Part shown: positions 5,313 to 6,813 of the stretch, one piece after another
How the letters are laid out: the number at the start of each line of letters is the position of its first letter
Position numbering within the stretch: the first letter of the stretch is position 1
DNA from: Opitutia bacterium UBA957
GTDB lineage: Bacteria > Verrucomicrobiota > Verrucomicrobiia > Opitutales > UBA953
Direction of reading: 5' to 3'
Assembly: GCA_002293065.1 (NCBI GenBank)
Contig: DBCN01000098.1
Coordinates: forward strand, 1 to 6,813
Length of the DNA: 6,813 nucleotides
Translations under genes and position numbers: made by a program
The notes under the pieces: model-generated
Told to the model about the DNA's origin: nothing
The model's input: the letters and a program-made list of their open reading frames with translations, nothing else
The model's database searches: none

Positions 5313-6813
5313 ATGAGTACTATCACCGACGAACAACCCTCCGTTGTACCCAACGCGCAGCGCCTCCTTTGGGCAGGCTTCATGGCCATCCTTGCTGCGG
5401 GCGTAGGCTTCGCCCTCCGTGGCGGCATCTTCGGCTCCTGGGCGGCCGAATACGGCTTCAACGCCTCCCAGCTCGGTGCCATCGGCGGCGCCGGCTTCTC
5501 GGGCTTCTGCTTCGGCATCATCATCGGCGGCGTGATCGTCGACAAGATCGGCTACGGCAAGCTCGTCGCCCTCGCCCTCATCGGCCACATCGTCTCGGCC
5601 TTCGTCACCTTCGGTGCCACCAGCCCGGAAAACGCCTACGGCTTCCTCTACTGGGGCATGTTCATCTTCGCCTTCGCGAACGGCACCCTCGAAGCCGTGG
5701 CCAACCCGCTCGTCGCCACGATCTTCCCCAAGCAGCGCACGCACTACCTCAACATCCTGCACGCCTCCTGGCCCCTCGGCATGGTCGTCGGTGCCGTTGC
5801 TTCCGGCCTGCTCGGTGGAGGCATCTTCGGCATCCCCGGCCTCGGCCTCGGCTGGAAGGCTCAGCTCTCGTTCTACCTCGTCCCCACCATCGCCTACGCG
5901 ATCATGTTCATGGGTCAGTCCTTCCCTAAGTCGGAAGCCGCCGAGAAGGGCGCCGACCTTGGCGAGATGACCAAAGACATTGGTATCCTCGGTGGCGCCG
6001 TCGTCTGCTACCTCCTGACCCTTTTCTTCGCTGGCGCACTTGGCCTAGAAACCATTACTGCCAACGTAATCGGCGTCATCCTGCTCATCGCCGTCGCTAT
6101 GGTCAGCCGCTTAATCAAGAAGCCCTCGCTTGAGAGCCTGGCTGCGATCGCCGTCTGTGCGCTCATCGCCCTTCAGGCCCAAACGGCACTCGACCTCAGC
6201 AACACCGCTGGCCTCGCTATCACGATCGCGCTCGTAATGGGTCTCGGCCTGACGATGGGTTGGACCTTCGGCTCCATCCTCCTCTTCGTTCTCTTCATCA
6301 CCCACGCCCTCGTCGGCGCGGTCGAGCTCGGCACCGACGGCTGGATCGAAGCCATCACGGGCAACCTCTTCACCCCGGAACAAGGCAAGATCCTCTTCAT
6401 CCTCACCTCGGCCATCATGTTCGGCCTGCGCTTCTGCGCCCACTTCATCGAGACCAAGCTCGGCTTCTCCCCGATCGGCATTCTGGTCACCTCGGCGCTC
6501 CTCGCCTTCGGTGGCCTGCAGCTCGCCTCGGGCATGCAGAGCTTCGGTGTCGCCTGCCTCGCCCTCGGCATCTACGCCCTTGGTAAGACGTTCTTCTGGC
6601 CCACGATGCTCGCCGTCGTCGGCGACCGCTTCCCGCGCTCTGGCGCCGTCGCGATGTCCATCATGGGCGGTATCGGCATGCTCTCCGCCGGCCTGATTGG
6701 TGGCCCCGGTCTCGGCTACGCCAAGGACCGCTTCACCAGCGAATCCCTCAACGCCACCGCCCCGGCGGTCTACGCAGCCAACAAGTCGCCCACGGAGTCC
6801 AAGTTCCTCTTCC
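5313..6813 (+). CDS. MFS transporter (C-terminal end outside window)
   Basis: The frame is open for 500 codons from the ATG at 5313 to the window edge with no stop, so the C terminus is missing. It is an inner-membrane secondary transporter. Helices 1-6 span about residues 18-205, with a motif-A-like loop 'GGVIVDKIGYGK' (72-83) between helices 2 and 3 and 'NILHASWPLG' (147-156) leading into helix 5. Four further hydrophobic segments (about 223-246, 251-270, 274-293, 300-319) come before the helix carrying 'VELGTDGWI' (337-345), which I take as helix 7. Helices 8-11 follow (about 360-380, 388-405, 412-436, 446-466), with 'FFWPTMLAVVGDRFPRSG' at 427-444. Similar motifs occur in MFS proteins of planctomycetes and Opitutae thought to move sugars or other small organics. 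The substrate is unknown. The start fits a short polar N terminus before helix 1; no Shine-Dalgarno sequence is seen. Confidence 0.88.
   Translation, partial: MSTITDEQPSVVPNAQRLLWAGFMAILAAGVGFALRGGIFGSWAAEYGFNASQLGAIGGAGFSGFCFGIIIGGVIVDKIGYGKLVALALIGHIVSAFVTFGATSPENAYGFLYWGMFIFAFANGTLEAVANPLVATIFPKQRTHYLNILHASWPLGMVVGAVASGLLGGGIFGIPGLGLGWKAQLSFYLVPTIAYAIMFMGQSFPKSEAAEKGADLGEMTKDIGILGGAVVCYLLTLFFAGALGLETITANVIGVILLIAVAMVSRLIKKPSLESLAAIAVCALIALQAQTALDLSNTAGLAITIALVMGLGLTMGWTFGSILLFVLFITHALVGAVELGTDGWIEAITGNLFTPEQGKILFILTSAIMFGLRFCAHFIETKLGFSPIGILVTSALLAFGGLQLASGMQSFGVACLALGIYALGKTFFWPTMLAVVGDRFPRSGAVAMSIMGGIGMLSAGLIGGPGLGYAKDRFTSESLNATAPAVYAANKSPTESKFLF

Noticed and set aside
1..6813. CRISPR array, tRNA, rRNA or insertion sequence
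   Set aside because: I looked for evenly spaced repeats, cloverleaf-like segments and transposase motifs with terminal repeats and saw none.

Overview
The window is 6.8 kb of GC-rich, gene-dense bacterial DNA with eight protein-coding genes and no RNA gene, insertion sequence or CRISPR array that I can see. None of the start codons has a convincing Shine-Dalgarno sequence. Several proteins resemble families I associate with Verrucomicrobiota (Opitutae): the cytochrome c with a 'KTPWTAEEL' tail, the PAS-AraC regulator, and the MFS transporter with 'ELGTDGW' and 'GDRFPRSG' motifs. A verrucomicrobial origin is therefore my best guess, by inference only.

Left part, minus strand (reading from 3625 down to 1). 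This is a tightly packed operon that I recognise as an ebo/EDB cluster. It runs: a 100-residue protein of unrecognised family, eboB (TatD-like metal hydrolase), eboE (TIM-barrel 'metabolite traffic' protein), eboC (UbiA-like membrane prenyltransferase) and, after an 89-base gap, the first 55 codons of eboD (3-dehydroquinate-synthase-like sugar phosphate cyclase), which is cut by the window edge. Gaps between the first four genes are 9, 2 and 7 bases. In other organisms such clusters are tied to export of the scytonemin precursor (Nostoc), to a nematode-repelling activity (Pseudomonas fluorescens EDB) and to a gene set acquired by eustigmatophyte algae. The chemical product is, to my knowledge, unknown. 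A full-length EboA is not visible, and eboF, if present, lies outside the window.

Middle (3736-4215, minus strand). A secreted single-haem cytochrome c lies 110 bases upstream of the ebo operon in the same orientation. It may be the first gene of a longer transcript or stand alone.

Right part, plus strand. A divergent intergenic region (4216-4447) separates the cytochrome from a PAS-AraC regulator. The region holds an inverted repeat touching the cytochrome start codon and a 21-base direct repeat whose two copies lie exactly 100 bases apart, the second overlapping the regulator's GTG start. After a 112-base gap with two inverted repeats comes an MFS transporter, open from 5313 to the window edge. 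It appears to carry about four extra hydrophobic segments between its two six-helix halves. Regulator and transporter look like a sensor/uptake pair, but the substrate cannot be read from the sequence.
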